From Tannerella sp. (GTDB lineage Bacteria; Bacteroidota; Bacteroidia; Bacteroidales; Tannerellaceae), in the NCBI GenBank assembly GCA_031283785.1, contig JAITBC010000309.1:1-14302 (forward strand): DNA of 14,302 bases, written 5' to 3'. Positions 1 through 8,455 of this stretch are shown here, in pieces. The position numbers and the translations under genes are program-made. The notes under the pieces are model-generated. The model was given only the letters and a program-made list of their open reading frames with translations. It was not told where the DNA came from and did no database searches. How positions within the stretch are numbered: position 1 is the stretch's first letter; every line of letters starts with the position of its first letter.

Positions 1-19
1 CCCTTTTTTCCAAAAAAGA

Positions 20-49
20 TTTGCAGATCAAAAAAAATACGTATCTTTG
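20..49 (+). promoter_or_regulatory. rpsO promoter
   Basis: TTTG at 20-23 and TATCTTTG at 42-49 match the Bacteroidales sigma-ABfr -33 and TAnnTTTG -7 boxes, with 18 bases between them. The predicted transcript would start near 55 and have a leader of about 40 bases. The leader is A/T-rich and shows no Shine-Dalgarno sequence, which is normal in this phylum. Confidence 0.75.
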
Positions 50-94
50 CAGCCGCTTAAATAATATGGTATTAATTTATTAAAGTAAAATTTT

Positions 95-370
95 ATGTAT
101 TTAGATTCAGCAAAGAAAGAAGAACTTTTCATTAAACACGGGAAAGCAAAATCGGCTAAAGACACCGGTTCGCCGGAGAGCCAGATCGCATTGTTCACAT
201 TCCGTATCAACCATCTTACGGAACATCTGAAAAAAAATCACAAGGATTATAACACGTCGCGCGCATTGAAAATGCTGGTCGGTAAACGTCGCCGTTTACT
301 GGATTACCTGACACGCATAGATATTGACCGTTATCGTGCGATAATCAAAGAATTAGGTATTAGAAAGTAA
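95..370 (+). CDS. rpsO: 30S ribosomal protein S15
   Basis: This 91-residue protein (family norm about 89) is the 30S primary binding protein S15, which binds 16S rRNA helices in the central domain and helps form the platform. Recognisable S15 stretches include the 'TGSPESQIALFTFRINHLTEHL' region around residues 25-46, then KKNHKDYNTSRALKMLVGKR and RRLLDYL, followed by the usual short basic C-terminus. The ATG at 95 lies about 45 bases after a good -7 box and gives the expected N-terminus, so the start is secure. The gene appears monocistronic: it has its own promoter and a strong terminator about 45 bases after the stop. Its stop is only 3 bases from the end of the convergent DUF45 remnant. 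Identification is firm. Confidence 0.97.
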   Translation: MYLDSAKKEELFIKHGKAKSAKDTGSPESQIALFTFRINHLTEHLKKNHKDYNTSRALKMLVGKRRRLLDYLTRIDIDRYRAIIKELGIRK

Positions 371-373
371 TTT

Positions 374-853
374 TTACCCTCGCACAAATAAGGGATTATT
401 TTTATCAGACATGAAAATGGCCGTTTCAATCAATGAATACGGCCATTTTTTTATATATGTTCCCCAGCGGGTTTTCATATATTTGACGATCCACCGTTTA
501 CATTGCAGCCCTGTTTTTTGTTCCCAAACAGGAAGCAAACGTGTGATTTCTTTTTCCAAGCATTGCCACAATACTTCATTTACATAATTTTCACGCTGTT
601 GTGCCGTGCTTTCTTTGCGGACGGTTAAGATTGCTTTCTCGCCGTCAAGCATGAAACCGCCGGTTTCACGGCTGTATTCTACTTGCAAATAATATTGTTT
701 ACCCCAAATATAAATGGTTTCGCCCGATACAAATTCTCTCGCACTATGGCGTAACTGTTCGGCAAATTTCTTTTGTTGCATGCGTATCCAACTGATTTTT
801 GAGACTGCAAAAAGCCGGATATTTTCATCGTCATTAAAATTTCTTTTGCACAT
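374..853 (-). pseudogene. truncated YgjP/DUF45-type metallopeptidase remnant
   Basis: The 159-codon frame matches the middle of the YgjP-like/DUF45 family (M48-like zinc metallopeptidases). Visible landmarks are 'DDENIRLFAVSKISWIRMQQ' near residues 8-27, 'YIWGKQYYLQVEY' near 48-60 and 'KYMKTRWGT', the conserved block just before the catalytic half. In intact members this block continues as WGS/TC and leads to a HExxH zinc motif about 40 residues later. Here the frame instead turns into KKWPYSLIETAIF, which is the rpsO terminator read backwards, and stops. No HExxH or downstream histidine is present, and the family's usual N-terminal 25-35 residues are also missing because a stop codon sits directly before the ATG at 853. 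The product would lack its metal site, so this is best called a pseudogene. The 5' junction is near 845 and the 3' junction near 450-460. Confidence 0.8.
414..452 (+). terminator. rpsO rho-independent terminator
   Basis: An 11-bp perfect stem (AAAATGGCCGT at 414-424 pairing with ACGGCCATTTT at 439-449) with a 14-base loop is followed by more Ts to 452. This is a classic intrinsic terminator for rpsO. Read on the minus strand the same hairpin has only a short T run, so it would stop minus-strand transcription weakly. The hairpin lies inside the 3' end of the degraded DUF45 reading frame. Confidence 0.9.
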
Positions 854-969
854 TCACCAATTCGTATGCTATTCACAACCGCATCGTACAGCTCATTCAT
901 CGGCGAACTCATCATTTTCACCGAACTGCATATAAAATGCCCGTTTTGCAGCGCTATGGCGAACTTCAT
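854..969 (-). other. unassigned stretch between the MFS gene and the DUF45 remnant
   Basis: An open frame begins at the ATG at 969, 18 bases after the permease stop, and continues past 853 in a different frame from the DUF45 remnant. Its first 45 codons (starting MKFAIALQNGHF) resemble nothing I recognise, and none of the three frames here restores the missing DUF45 N-terminus. It may be debris from the rearrangement that truncated the DUF45 gene, or the start of a small unknown gene. I cannot support a function. Confidence 0.3.
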
Positions 970-987
970 TCTTCTGCCACGACCTTG

Positions 988-2136
988 TTATTTCCTTAAT
1001 TTTGACGCCAAAAAGAACAGGTATATGACGGCTATTCCCAGAATCATCAGGCCTCCGGTCTGCGTTTTCATCAGGTCCGTCGCTTTGCCCATCAGCAACG
1101 GGAAAACCGTACCTCCGATAAGTCCCATGATCATCAGGCCGGAGACTTCGTTTTTGCGGTCGGGCATACGAAACAGCGCCTGGGATACGATGACGGGGAA
1201 AATATTGGAATTACCCAGACCGATAAGAGCGATACCCGTATAAACGATTTCTTTATTATGGAAGAATATAAGCCCGGCAATAGCGATCGCCATCAGCAGC
1301 ACGCTGACAAAAAAGAATTTCCGCCCCGACCAGCGCGTCAGGACGAAAGCACCGACGAGGCATCCCGTCAGACGAAACAAAAAGTATATACTCGACGCAA
1401 ATCCGGCCTCTTCGCGCGACATGCCAAAATATTCCTTCATAATCTCAGGCGCCGTTGTGTTTATACCGACGTCTATCCCCACATGGCACATAATCCCGAT
1501 AAAGGAAAGCAGGATAATCCCGTTTCCAAGCAGTTTTATACAGCAAAAAAAGCTGAGGCCCTTTCCCGGTTCTTTCCCCTCATCTATCTTTGTCGCTCCA
1601 AGCCAAAGGGCTGCAATGATTGAAATCGTCATAAAAACAGGGAATAACAGCTTCCAGTCGCCAAACGCGACGGACGTCCATGTAGCGACAACAGGTCCGA
1701 GGAACGATGCAATTGCTTTCACAAACTGCCCGAAAGTCATCGTACTCGCCAATTTATCATCGTTGATCAAATTCGATATCAGCGGGTTGATGGAAACCTG
1801 TATCAGGGTATTCCCGATGCCCAGCAGGCTGAACGAGATCATCATGACCGGAAAGTTATATCCAAACATGGGCGTTAACAGGGCCAAAGATGTCAGGATA
1901 AGGCTTAAGACGACCGTTTTCCGCCGCCCGATACGGTTTACAAGGAGGCCTGTCGGTACCGACAGTATAAAAAACCAGAAGAAAGTCATTGCCGGTAACA
2001 TTTTTGCAACGGAATCCGAGAGATGAAAATCTTCTTTTACAAAATTCGTTATCGCTCCCACAAGATCCACAAAACCCATCACAAAAAAGGCCAGCATAAC
2101 CGGAAGCAGCTTCAACAATATCTTCTTTTGCATCAT
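988..2136 (-). CDS. MFS sugar permease (FucP/GlcP-like), probable fructose importer
   Basis: This 382-residue polytopic inner-membrane protein has about 12 hydrophobic segments. It carries the major facilitator loop signature 'GLLVNRIGRRKTV' after the second membrane segment. The N-terminal 'FFVMGFVDLVGAI' region and the loop text resemble the sugar:cation symporters found inside Bacteroides fructan loci, where such a permease imports free fructose. It is the last gene of the minus-strand operon, 62 bases after the fructokinase stop. The MM start at 2136 gives a short cytoplasmic N-terminus followed at once by the first membrane segment; the second Met is an alternative start. No promoter or Shine-Dalgarno sequence is evident, so it is probably co-transcribed with the kinase. 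The fructose assignment rests on context; the family also carries glucose, galactose and fucose. Confidence 0.85.
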   Translation of the reverse strand: MMQKKILLKLLPVMLAFFVMGFVDLVGAITNFVKEDFHLSDSVAKMLPAMTFFWFFILSVPTGLLVNRIGRRKTVVLSLILTSLALLTPMFGYNFPVMMISFSLLGIGNTLIQVSINPLISNLINDDKLASTMTFGQFVKAIASFLGPVVATWTSVAFGDWKLLFPVFMTISIIAALWLGATKIDEGKEPGKGLSFFCCIKLLGNGIILLSFIGIMCHVGIDVGINTTAPEIMKEYFGMSREEAGFASSIYFLFRLTGCLVGAFVLTRWSGRKFFFVSVLLMAIAIAGLIFFHNKEIVYTGIALIGLGNSNIFPVIVSQALFRMPDRKNEVSGLMIMGLIGGTVFPLLMGKATDLMKTQTGGLMILGIAVIYLFFLASKLRK

Positions 2137-2198
2137 TATTTCGATTTTTTAAATTAATAATTCATTTATCCCGTGACATAAGATTCGGCATACGGAAA

Positions 2199-3080
2199 TC
2201 AACGGTTGTCGTACAACGATTCGTCATAAGGCGGCCATGCCCCCTGCCGTGTACATACAAAGGCCGCAATATCAACCGCTTTCCGGTGCGCTTCCTGCAA
2301 GGATTTGCCGGTCAGAATAGAATATACGAACGCGCCCGAAAAGGAATCGCCCGCTCCTACCGTATCGGCAACCTCCACTTTCGGCGTAGGAATAACAGAT
2401 GTCTCCGTCCGTGAATAAACCGTACTTGAAACGCTTCCGGCCGTCAATATCATATAACGCAGATCGTATTTCCCCATCATCATACGGCATACCTCCCCGT
2501 CACTGCCTTCCAGACCGAACATCGTCCGCATCGCCGTCAATTCATCATCATTCAGCTTGAAGACATTTGCTTTTTGCAGGGATTCTTCAATCAGTTCCTT
2601 CGAATAATAATGCTGACGCAGATTGATGTCGAAGAAAAGAATAGCATTTACGGGAGCATATTCCAGTAATGCTTTTATCGTACTGCGCGAAACCGGCGAA
2701 CGTTGCGCCAATGTGCCGAAACATACGGCGTCCGCACGTTTGACCAGGTCAATCGCCTGCTGCGTTAAGGGCAGATAATCCCATGCCACATCCTCCGTAA
2801 TCGTATACGACGGCAAGCCTCCGTCAAGTTCCACCAACACGCTCCCGGTCGGATATGCGACTTTCCCGATACAGTTGCATATATTGTTTTGCTCCAGTTC
2901 CCGAATAATTTCCGTGCCGGAAACATCCGTCCCGACAGCGCTGACGGCACAGCCTTCCGCACCCATACGGGTTGTGTGATAAACAAAATTCGCCGGAGCG
3001 CCTCCCGCTTTTTTACGGTCGGGGAACACATCCCAAAGCAATTCGCCAATACCGACAACTAACAGTTTCTTATCCTCCAT
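2199..3080 (-). CDS. PfkB-family carbohydrate kinase, probable fructokinase
   Basis: A 293-residue cytoplasmic sugar kinase of the PfkB/ribokinase family. The N-terminal substrate motif AGGAPANFV (residues 25-33) and the C-terminal signature DTVGAGDSFSGAF (239-251), with D245 as predicted catalytic base and the GAGD anion hole, are intact. 'GELLWDVFP' at 12-20 and the PAN sugar-binding segment are typical of bacterial fructokinases. It would phosphorylate fructose (the exact carbon cannot be read from sequence; bacterial ScrK-type enzymes make fructose-6-phosphate) after import by the permease encoded next. It starts 15 bases after the GH32 stop, which indicates one transcript. The start at 3080 is the first Met and gives the expected beta-strand N-terminus. 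Other PfkB sugars are possible, but the GH32 and GH172 neighbours favour fructose. Confidence 0.9.
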   Translation of the reverse strand: MEDKKLLVVGIGELLWDVFPDRKKAGGAPANFVYHTTRMGAEGCAVSAVGTDVSGTEIIRELEQNNICNCIGKVAYPTGSVLVELDGGLPSYTITEDVAWDYLPLTQQAIDLVKRADAVCFGTLAQRSPVSRSTIKALLEYAPVNAILFFDINLRQHYYSKELIEESLQKANVFKLNDDELTAMRTMFGLEGSDGEVCRMMMGKYDLRYMILTAGSVSSTVYSRTETSVIPTPKVEVADTVGAGDSFSGAFVYSILTGKSLQEAHRKAVDIAAFVCTRQGAWPPYDESLYDNR

Positions 3081-3095
3081 GTTATATAAAATTTA

Positions 3096-4736
3096 TCATT
3101 TCCAGATGGAGTTCATGGAATATACTTTTAACTCCTTAATTTCTATATTATTACCCCAGAAATGAAATCCTTCCCGGTTATTGCCGTCCGCCGCCTGCCG
3201 CTCCATCGAATAAGAGTAGGCCCCGCCGTCGATAAACACTTCTACGGAGGTTTTATCGATAATAACATCAGCGGAAATCTCCATACCTGTCATATCCTCC
3301 GGCGAATAGAACACGCCGTTCACCTGATTGAAGTTCATATCATATTTCATCAGTTGCCGGCCATACAGATTCAATCCTGCATCCGTAGCATGTGACAATT
3401 TAATTGTAAACTGTAAACGGAGGCAATCCGCATTGCTGTACGGATGAAGCAATTCATCAGCTTCCTGCGCCCGTATGAAATCCTTTTGGAAAAGAACAGT
3501 CTGAAGCCGGTCTACTTCCTTTACCGGATAACTGAAAAGACGCACCCCGTCTTTCGTCGTCCGCAAAGTCAGCTCCGTCGGCAGGAGCATCAGGCTCTTA
3601 AACGGCATTCCGGGATGCGTAATGCGCCCCCAGCCGATCTGGATGCGTCGTCCGTCCGCCTTCGGAATGTTCGTAAAAGTCTGCGCCGCATAAACCGTGC
3701 CGGTCGTATAATAATACTTCCCCGATTCGGGAGTAAATTTCTTCCCGTCGAACGAACCGATCATATACGTTCCCGAAGCGCCGTACATCACCCATTTACG
3801 GTTATTTTTATCGCCGTCGACCGGCAATTCGAACAATTCGGGACACTCCCAAAAACCGGTGGTATGACTTTCGTATTTCCATTTTTTCAGGTCGGACGAG
3901 GTATAAACGGAATGTCCGTCCCGTTCGTTCAAGACCAGCACCCATTCTTTATCCGCTTCATACCAAAACACTTTCGGGTCGCGCGTATCTTTACTGTTCC
4001 ATTTCTCTTTGGAATCTATTACCGGATTGCCTGCATATTTCGTCCAGTGTCTTCCTTTATCCAGGCTATAAGCGATGCATTGAATCTGTTTTTCGGGATT
4101 ATCCGCCGTATAGACAGCTACCATAGCCGGGTTTTTCCCATCGTTAAATCCGGCCGTATTTTCATAGTCAATAACAGCCGACCCGGAAAACATCGTGCCG
4201 TGTTCGTCGGGATAAAGTGCTATCGGCAGTTCTTCCCAATGGATCAGATCCTTACTGACGGCATGTCCCCAATGCATATTTCCCCATTCGCGTTCATAAG
4301 GATTATGCTGGAAAAACAAATGATACTCTCCCTCGTAATAAATTAAGCCGTTAGGGTCGTTATGCCAGCCTCGTGCAGGCGTGAAATGCAGCTGCGGGCG
4401 GTTCTCCTCCTTATATAAATCTTCATGACCGGCTATCTCATCCGCCTGATATATATTTTGCAGTCCTTCGCCGTCGTACGATATCTTAAGCGTTTTACCT
4501 TTAAACGCGGAAACGTCGCAGAAAACCCAATAATCCGCCAAGCCGGACGCCAAACGTATACCAAATGTTCTTTCCGGCTTCCCGTCTGCGACAAATGTCA
4601 TATTCGAACGGGAGACCTGATGCGAAACGGGAAGATTCAGATATTTCTTCGTAATCTTTATCGAAATATCCTTTGCATCAACCGGCGCCGCTATCATCAA
4701 AGCGGCGCAAACAAATAAAAATAGAGATTGTCTCAT
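3096..4736 (-). CDS. secreted GH32 beta-fructosidase (levanase/inulinase/fructanase)
   Basis: A glycoside hydrolase family 32 enzyme that cleaves beta-fructofuranosyl bonds with retention. Numbered from an ATG at 4790, the three catalytic motifs are intact: WHNDPNG with nucleophile D145, RDP with D271, and WECPE with acid/base E315. The five-bladed propeller runs from about 130 to 430, and the C-terminal beta-sandwich from about 440 to 560 includes the 'SVEVFIDGG' strand. An additional domain of about 85 residues before the propeller (roughly 40-125) is seen in many Bacteroidales GH32 proteins. I prefer the ATG at 4736 (residue 19) because it begins a clean signal peptide (MRQSLFLFVCAALMIAAPVDA). 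There is no lipobox, so a periplasmic enzyme is likely. Exo- versus endo-action cannot be decided from the motifs. It heads the GH32-kinase-permease group. Confidence 0.93.
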   Translation of the reverse strand: MRQSLFLFVCAALMIAAPVDAKDISIKITKKYLNLPVSHQVSRSNMTFVADGKPERTFGIRLASGLADYWVFCDVSAFKGKTLKISYDGEGLQNIYQADEIAGHEDLYKEENRPQLHFTPARGWHNDPNGLIYYEGEYHLFFQHNPYEREWGNMHWGHAVSKDLIHWEELPIALYPDEHGTMFSGSAVIDYENTAGFNDGKNPAMVAVYTADNPEKQIQCIAYSLDKGRHWTKYAGNPVIDSKEKWNSKDTRDPKVFWYEADKEWVLVLNERDGHSVYTSSDLKKWKYESHTTGFWECPELFELPVDGDKNNRKWVMYGASGTYMIGSFDGKKFTPESGKYYYTTGTVYAAQTFTNIPKADGRRIQIGWGRITHPGMPFKSLMLLPTELTLRTTKDGVRLFSYPVKEVDRLQTVLFQKDFIRAQEADELLHPYSNADCLRLQFTIKLSHATDAGLNLYGRQLMKYDMNFNQVNGVFYSPEDMTGMEISADVIIDKTSVEVFIDGGAYSYSMERQAADGNNREGFHFWGNNIEIKELKVYSMNSIWK

Positions 4737-5123
4737 AATGTAATATTTACCATGTGTTTTTACACTTCTTATGAACTTACCGACAAACAAGACACAATAA
4801 GAAGCATTAAAATTGTATCTGTCTGTATATATTATCTACGTATCATCATTTTTCCCGTACCTTTATCCCGGCATCGTATTTATGTTACTATTCCCGCCAC
4901 AAATATAGCATTATCCATTCAAGAAAACCGTGTTTTTTCCTTTGAAAAATAAACGTTCGTTGCCGGTTCAAAAATTCCTCATCTTAACACCTTCCACAAT
5001 AACACTTCCGCATATCCTACATTCCTGACGTTCATGGAATTTCGGTTCACGATAAAAATACAATCGCAGAAAGCCGTGACAAGCTCCTTTATTGATTTAA
5101 GATCGTCAGGACTGCGTGCCGTA
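4737..5123 (-). other. 387-bp gap between GH172 and GH32 genes
   Basis: This is the only large break inside the PUL. It is A/T-rich and holds no convincing gene. The minus strand carries TATATTTG (4907-4900), a match to the -7 box TAnnTTTG, but no good TTG lies 19-21 bases upstream. No terminator hairpin with a T run is obvious after the GH172 stop. An open frame overlapping the end of GH172 in another phase extends to 4979 (see findings). Confidence 0.6.
4900..4907 (-). promoter_or_regulatory. candidate -7 box for GH32-kinase-permease group
   Basis: TATATTTG on the minus strand fits the Bacteroidales -7 consensus. It lies about 165 bases upstream of the preferred GH32 start. The -33 region is poor (GGTTTTC instead of TTTG), so this would be a weak or activator-dependent promoter. 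Confidence 0.35.
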
Positions 5124-6710
5124 TCAGTTACAAAAAGAAGATTCATAATCTCCATACCAATAAACAGTGGTGGCGTAATCAACATAACCGCTGTCCCAAC
5201 CCAACATTTCTATATCAAACTTGAATCTTTTACGAAAGGGGATCCCATCCAGATTTCTTGTCCGGAAGAAAGTATTACGACCATGGGAACTTTCCATATC
5301 TGCGCGGGGAGCTCCACCAAACGGCGTATGAAAAGGCACCACCGGCGCCCATGAACTGTTATAATAATCTTCCGTACCGGTTCCAAAATGCGACGGGAAA
5401 GTATCATCGTCTACCCAAATCTTTTCATCACCCTCGCCATACCACCGTGGCGCATGATTATATAAAGACAACACATCTCCCTTATACAAACCCCGTCCTT
5501 TTATTTCAGCAAAATTCCATTCTATACATTTATCCGCCTCTTCCGGCTTATTATGTATATATATGCCTTTTCCCACCTTCCGGGAAGCATGGAAATAAAG
5601 AGAACGTCCATGCCATTTTAAAGGAGATACATTAATTTGCATATTCGCCATTACCGTCAAGGACGAATTGTTCAACAGTTTTATTTCAGCCGTCTTTTTA
5701 TAGGGCATCAACCAGCGGCTTACGACATTTCCCTTACCGTCCGAAGATAAATACCAGCTCTCAACACGCGGCGCCCCCGTACCTCCGCCGGAATAATCAC
5801 TTAACGGAACACGGACAGTCCGTTTACCGTCAAATTCCGCAATAAAAATAATCTCCTGCATTAACTGTTCATATTGATCCGGATTTGCAACATCAACATC
5901 AAATTTAATTTCATATACCGCATATTCTCCTTCAGGAAGAACGAGGGTAAGTGAATCGGATGCTTCAAGGCGCTTTGTTGATTCATATATTTCACCCGAT
6001 TTACCGACCTCCGGATTCAGGAGAAGATGATTAACTTCCGCTATCTTCTTTGCCGCTCTTTCCGCCACGTTGAGAGAGAACGTTTCGATGGCGGTATTTC
6101 CGTGATATTTGCGATAATTTATTTGATAGTATTTGGGTGTCGGCGCAATTCCCGGCAGGTCTTCAAAAGTAATCCTGCAAGCTTTTGCATAAGGTATGGG
6201 AAGAAACGAAGAGTTTCCACCTTTTCCTTCAGGAGTATAGCTGGTATGAGGTTGAATCAGACCGCGTCCCACTCCGGATATCTTCAACTGCATCAGGTCG
6301 TAAGCGGGAATAATCAATTCGGGGGTTTTTGATCCATCCAGATAAAAACGCCAAGTACCGCGTTTATCAAGGGTTGTTATCCATATCCGGGTAATAACTC
6401 CCGGTCCTGTTTCATCAAACATAACCTTCTCTATTCTTCCATCCGTTGTATCTACGGCTATTATTCCAAATCCGTCATTATTTGCAAACCATCCCGGCAA
6501 ATCGGGAGAAACGGAGTTGCGATCATAACTGCTTTCCTGAAGGCATGTATAATAAGGATCGGGAAAACATGCCTGTTCCTCGACAGAAACCATTTCATCA
6601 AGTAAAGTTTCTAATGTAACGACCTTTTCCGAAGATCTGTCTTTACAGTTTATTAATCCGAACAACAGTCCGGAACAAATAATAAATAAAAAAACAAGAT
6701 CAGACTTCAT
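5124..6710 (-). CDS. GH172 (DUF2961) alpha-D-fructofuranosidase / difructose anhydride hydrolase-like lipoprotein
   Basis: A DUF2961 protein, now glycoside hydrolase family 172, founded on Bifidobacterium dentium difructose dianhydride I synthase/hydrolase; other members are exo-alpha-D-arabinofuranosidases. Numbering from a Met at 6725, E431 in WYGEGDEKIWVDDD and E452 in FGTGTEDYY are 21 residues apart, the same spacing as the two catalytic glutamates I recall for the founding enzyme (E270 and E291). The family blocks 'GPGVITRIWITT' (107-118), 'FYLDG' and 'DYATTVYWYGDY' are present. The first ATG overlaps susD; the ATG at 6710 sits 4 bases after the susD stop, behind a run of five Gs, and begins a signal peptide ending in LINC, so a lipoprotein is likely though the lipobox is imperfect. 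With GH32 and a fructokinase beside it, an alpha-linked fructose substrate is favoured over D-arabinan. Confidence 0.88.
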   Translation of the reverse strand: MKSDLVFLFIICSGLLFGLINCKDRSSEKVVTLETLLDEMVSVEEQACFPDPYYTCLQESSYDRNSVSPDLPGWFANNDGFGIIAVDTTDGRIEKVMFDETGPGVITRIWITTLDKRGTWRFYLDGSKTPELIIPAYDLMQLKISGVGRGLIQPHTSYTPEGKGGNSSFLPIPYAKACRITFEDLPGIAPTPKYYQINYRKYHGNTAIETFSLNVAERAAKKIAEVNHLLLNPEVGKSGEIYESTKRLEASDSLTLVLPEGEYAVYEIKFDVDVANPDQYEQLMQEIIFIAEFDGKRTVRVPLSDYSGGGTGAPRVESWYLSSDGKGNVVSRWLMPYKKTAEIKLLNNSSLTVMANMQINVSPLKWHGRSLYFHASRKVGKGIYIHNKPEEADKCIEWNFAEIKGRGLYKGDVLSLYNHAPRWYGEGDEKIWVDDDTFPSHFGTGTEDYYNSSWAPVVPFHTPFGGAPRADMESSHGRNTFFRTRNLDGIPFRKRFKFDIEMLGWDSGYVDYATTVYWYGDYESSFCN

Positions 6711-6714
6711 CCCC

Positions 6715-8439
6715 CTACCAGCCATAATTTTGAGAATACAATTTTTTGCTGAAATTAATTTGCTGTTTTGGTATCGGGAAATACTCGTCGCGATTCTTCG
6801 TAAACCGGGCGTCGACCAGATATGTGTGGCGCGTTTTTTCGACGTCGAAATAGCTGTTCACCTGTTCGGCTGCGATGCCCCAACGTACCAGATCAAAGAA
6901 TCGGAATCCTTCCAGCGCAAATTCCAGACGTCGTTCCCATCGCAGAGCTTCACGAGCAAAAGCCTGTGTCCATGCGGGAGAGTTTTCGCCGGGTTTATAA
7001 ATATCAATTTTAAAATTCCCTGTGAAATCGCCTTGAATATCGACTAATTTAGCCGTACTTTCAGCGGCACGTTCGCGTATGGCATTTATCAATGCAAGCG
7101 CTTCGTCCTGACGTCCCAACTCAATCAGGGCTTCGGCCTGCCAGAGCATCACATCGTCATAACGGATCACATCCCTGTTTTTCGAGCTTGACATAAAAGG
7201 ATTCACCTTTTCAAAGCACGGGCAATCCGGCAAAACAACTTCTTTTAAAGACATATAAGGGCCATACACCTCCGGCTGCCGCGTCCAGTTTTCCTGAAAA
7301 ATAAACTTCGGGTCATATTTGTATGGCAATCCCGGTATCGCTACCGAATGATTGAGGCGCGGGTCTATACTGTTCGACAACAGGTCGTCGGGAGTAGAAA
7401 TGGATACTTCATTAAAATCCGAAAACACAGGCAACCCGTTCGCGTCGGTTTTAAACGCATTCACCAGATTCTGCGACGGCGAATGGAAGCCGCAACATCC
7501 GTACGCGCCGTTCATCGGATAATTGAGCATCGATCCCCAATCAAGCCGTCCGTGCAGTGTGGCGTCATTCCGGGAATGTTGAATCGCAAAAACAGATTCC
7601 GGGCCATTTTCCGTTTCACACAGGAAATTATCCGCAAAATCTCCGGCCAGCGAAAATTTCCCCGAATGAATAATCTCATCCGTTATTTCTACGACTTCAT
7701 TCAGTTTTGAATTATTTATGCCTGTGACCTCATGTTTTTCGTTCTGTTCGTAAGCGGCATACAACAGTGTTTTTGCCAGATACGCTTTTGCCATCCATTT
7801 ATTCGCACGGCCGTGTTCGCCGTTATCTTCCGGAAGGTGAGAGGCTGCGAAACGAAATTCTTCAATCAGTTTTTCCCACATTTCCGTACTTGAATAAACG
7901 GTGTTCGAAACCGTAATATAATCCTCCGCCGGTATCGTCTCGTCGATAAAAGGAATGTGTTTGAACATTATTTTCAATTCAAACAAATAATGAGCCCGCA
8001 GAAAACGCATTTCCGCAATTCTGACCGTTTTATTCGGAAATTCTTCGTCAGAGACCTGGTTTAACCGTCCCAAGGCATTATTGGCGCGACTGATTGCCAT
8101 ATATTCGCGATACCATTTACTGTCAAGATAACCGACGTCGTCACGCATATAAACGTATGATTCTATCAAATGGAGATCTCCCATATCGCCTGTTCCGGCG
8201 CCACCCTTATAAGCGTCGCCACTGCGCAAATCGCCATACGGCCACGGGGCGTTCGAGCCTGTCGAATAATTATCGTTACCAAGGCTTGAATATGCGGCAA
8301 TCACCATTTTTTCAATATTTTCAGGCGTGTTCAGTTGATTATCACTCAACGAGCCTTTGGGATTTTCATCAAGAAAGGAATCGCATGCCGTTAATAAAAT
8401 CAGCAAAATTCCACTGTATAATATATTTTTTGTTTTCAT
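6715..8439 (-). CDS. susD: SusD-like outer-membrane glycan-binding lipoprotein
   Basis: A RagB/SusD family surface lipoprotein that forms the lid of the SusC channel and binds the incoming glycan. The ATG at 8439 gives a 574-residue precursor with a textbook lipoprotein signal (lipobox LTAC, Cys19) followed by DSFLDENPKGSLSDNQL, the usual SusD mature N-terminus. The TPR-like helices near the N-terminus ('AISRANNALGRLNQV', 'RFLRAHYLFELKIMF') and the conserved C-terminal segments ('MLWQAEALIELGRQDEAL', 'WERRLEFALEGFRFFDLVRW', and a terminal NYGW) are all present. A longer in-frame start at 8478 would overlap susC and place extra residues before the signal peptide, so I reject it. It lies 16 bases after the susC stop and immediately precedes GH172. 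Ligand specificity cannot be read from sequence. Confidence 0.96.
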   Translation of the reverse strand: MKTKNILYSGILLILLTACDSFLDENPKGSLSDNQLNTPENIEKMVIAAYSSLGNDNYSTGSNAPWPYGDLRSGDAYKGGAGTGDMGDLHLIESYVYMRDDVGYLDSKWYREYMAISRANNALGRLNQVSDEEFPNKTVRIAEMRFLRAHYLFELKIMFKHIPFIDETIPAEDYITVSNTVYSSTEMWEKLIEEFRFAASHLPEDNGEHGRANKWMAKAYLAKTLLYAAYEQNEKHEVTGINNSKLNEVVEITDEIIHSGKFSLAGDFADNFLCETENGPESVFAIQHSRNDATLHGRLDWGSMLNYPMNGAYGCCGFHSPSQNLVNAFKTDANGLPVFSDFNEVSISTPDDLLSNSIDPRLNHSVAIPGLPYKYDPKFIFQENWTRQPEVYGPYMSLKEVVLPDCPCFEKVNPFMSSSKNRDVIRYDDVMLWQAEALIELGRQDEALALINAIRERAAESTAKLVDIQGDFTGNFKIDIYKPGENSPAWTQAFAREALRWERRLEFALEGFRFFDLVRWGIAAEQVNSYFDVEKTRHTYLVDARFTKNRDEYFPIPKQQINFSKKLYSQNYGW

Positions 8440-8455
8440 ACCGGTTGTGTTTTTT

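Noticed and set aside
1421..2026. 201-codon + strand frame
   Set aside because: Shadow of the permease gene on the opposite strand.
3444..4346. 300-codon + strand frame
   Set aside because: It is antisense to the GH32 gene, which has intact catalytic motifs; the translation is low-complexity and matches nothing.
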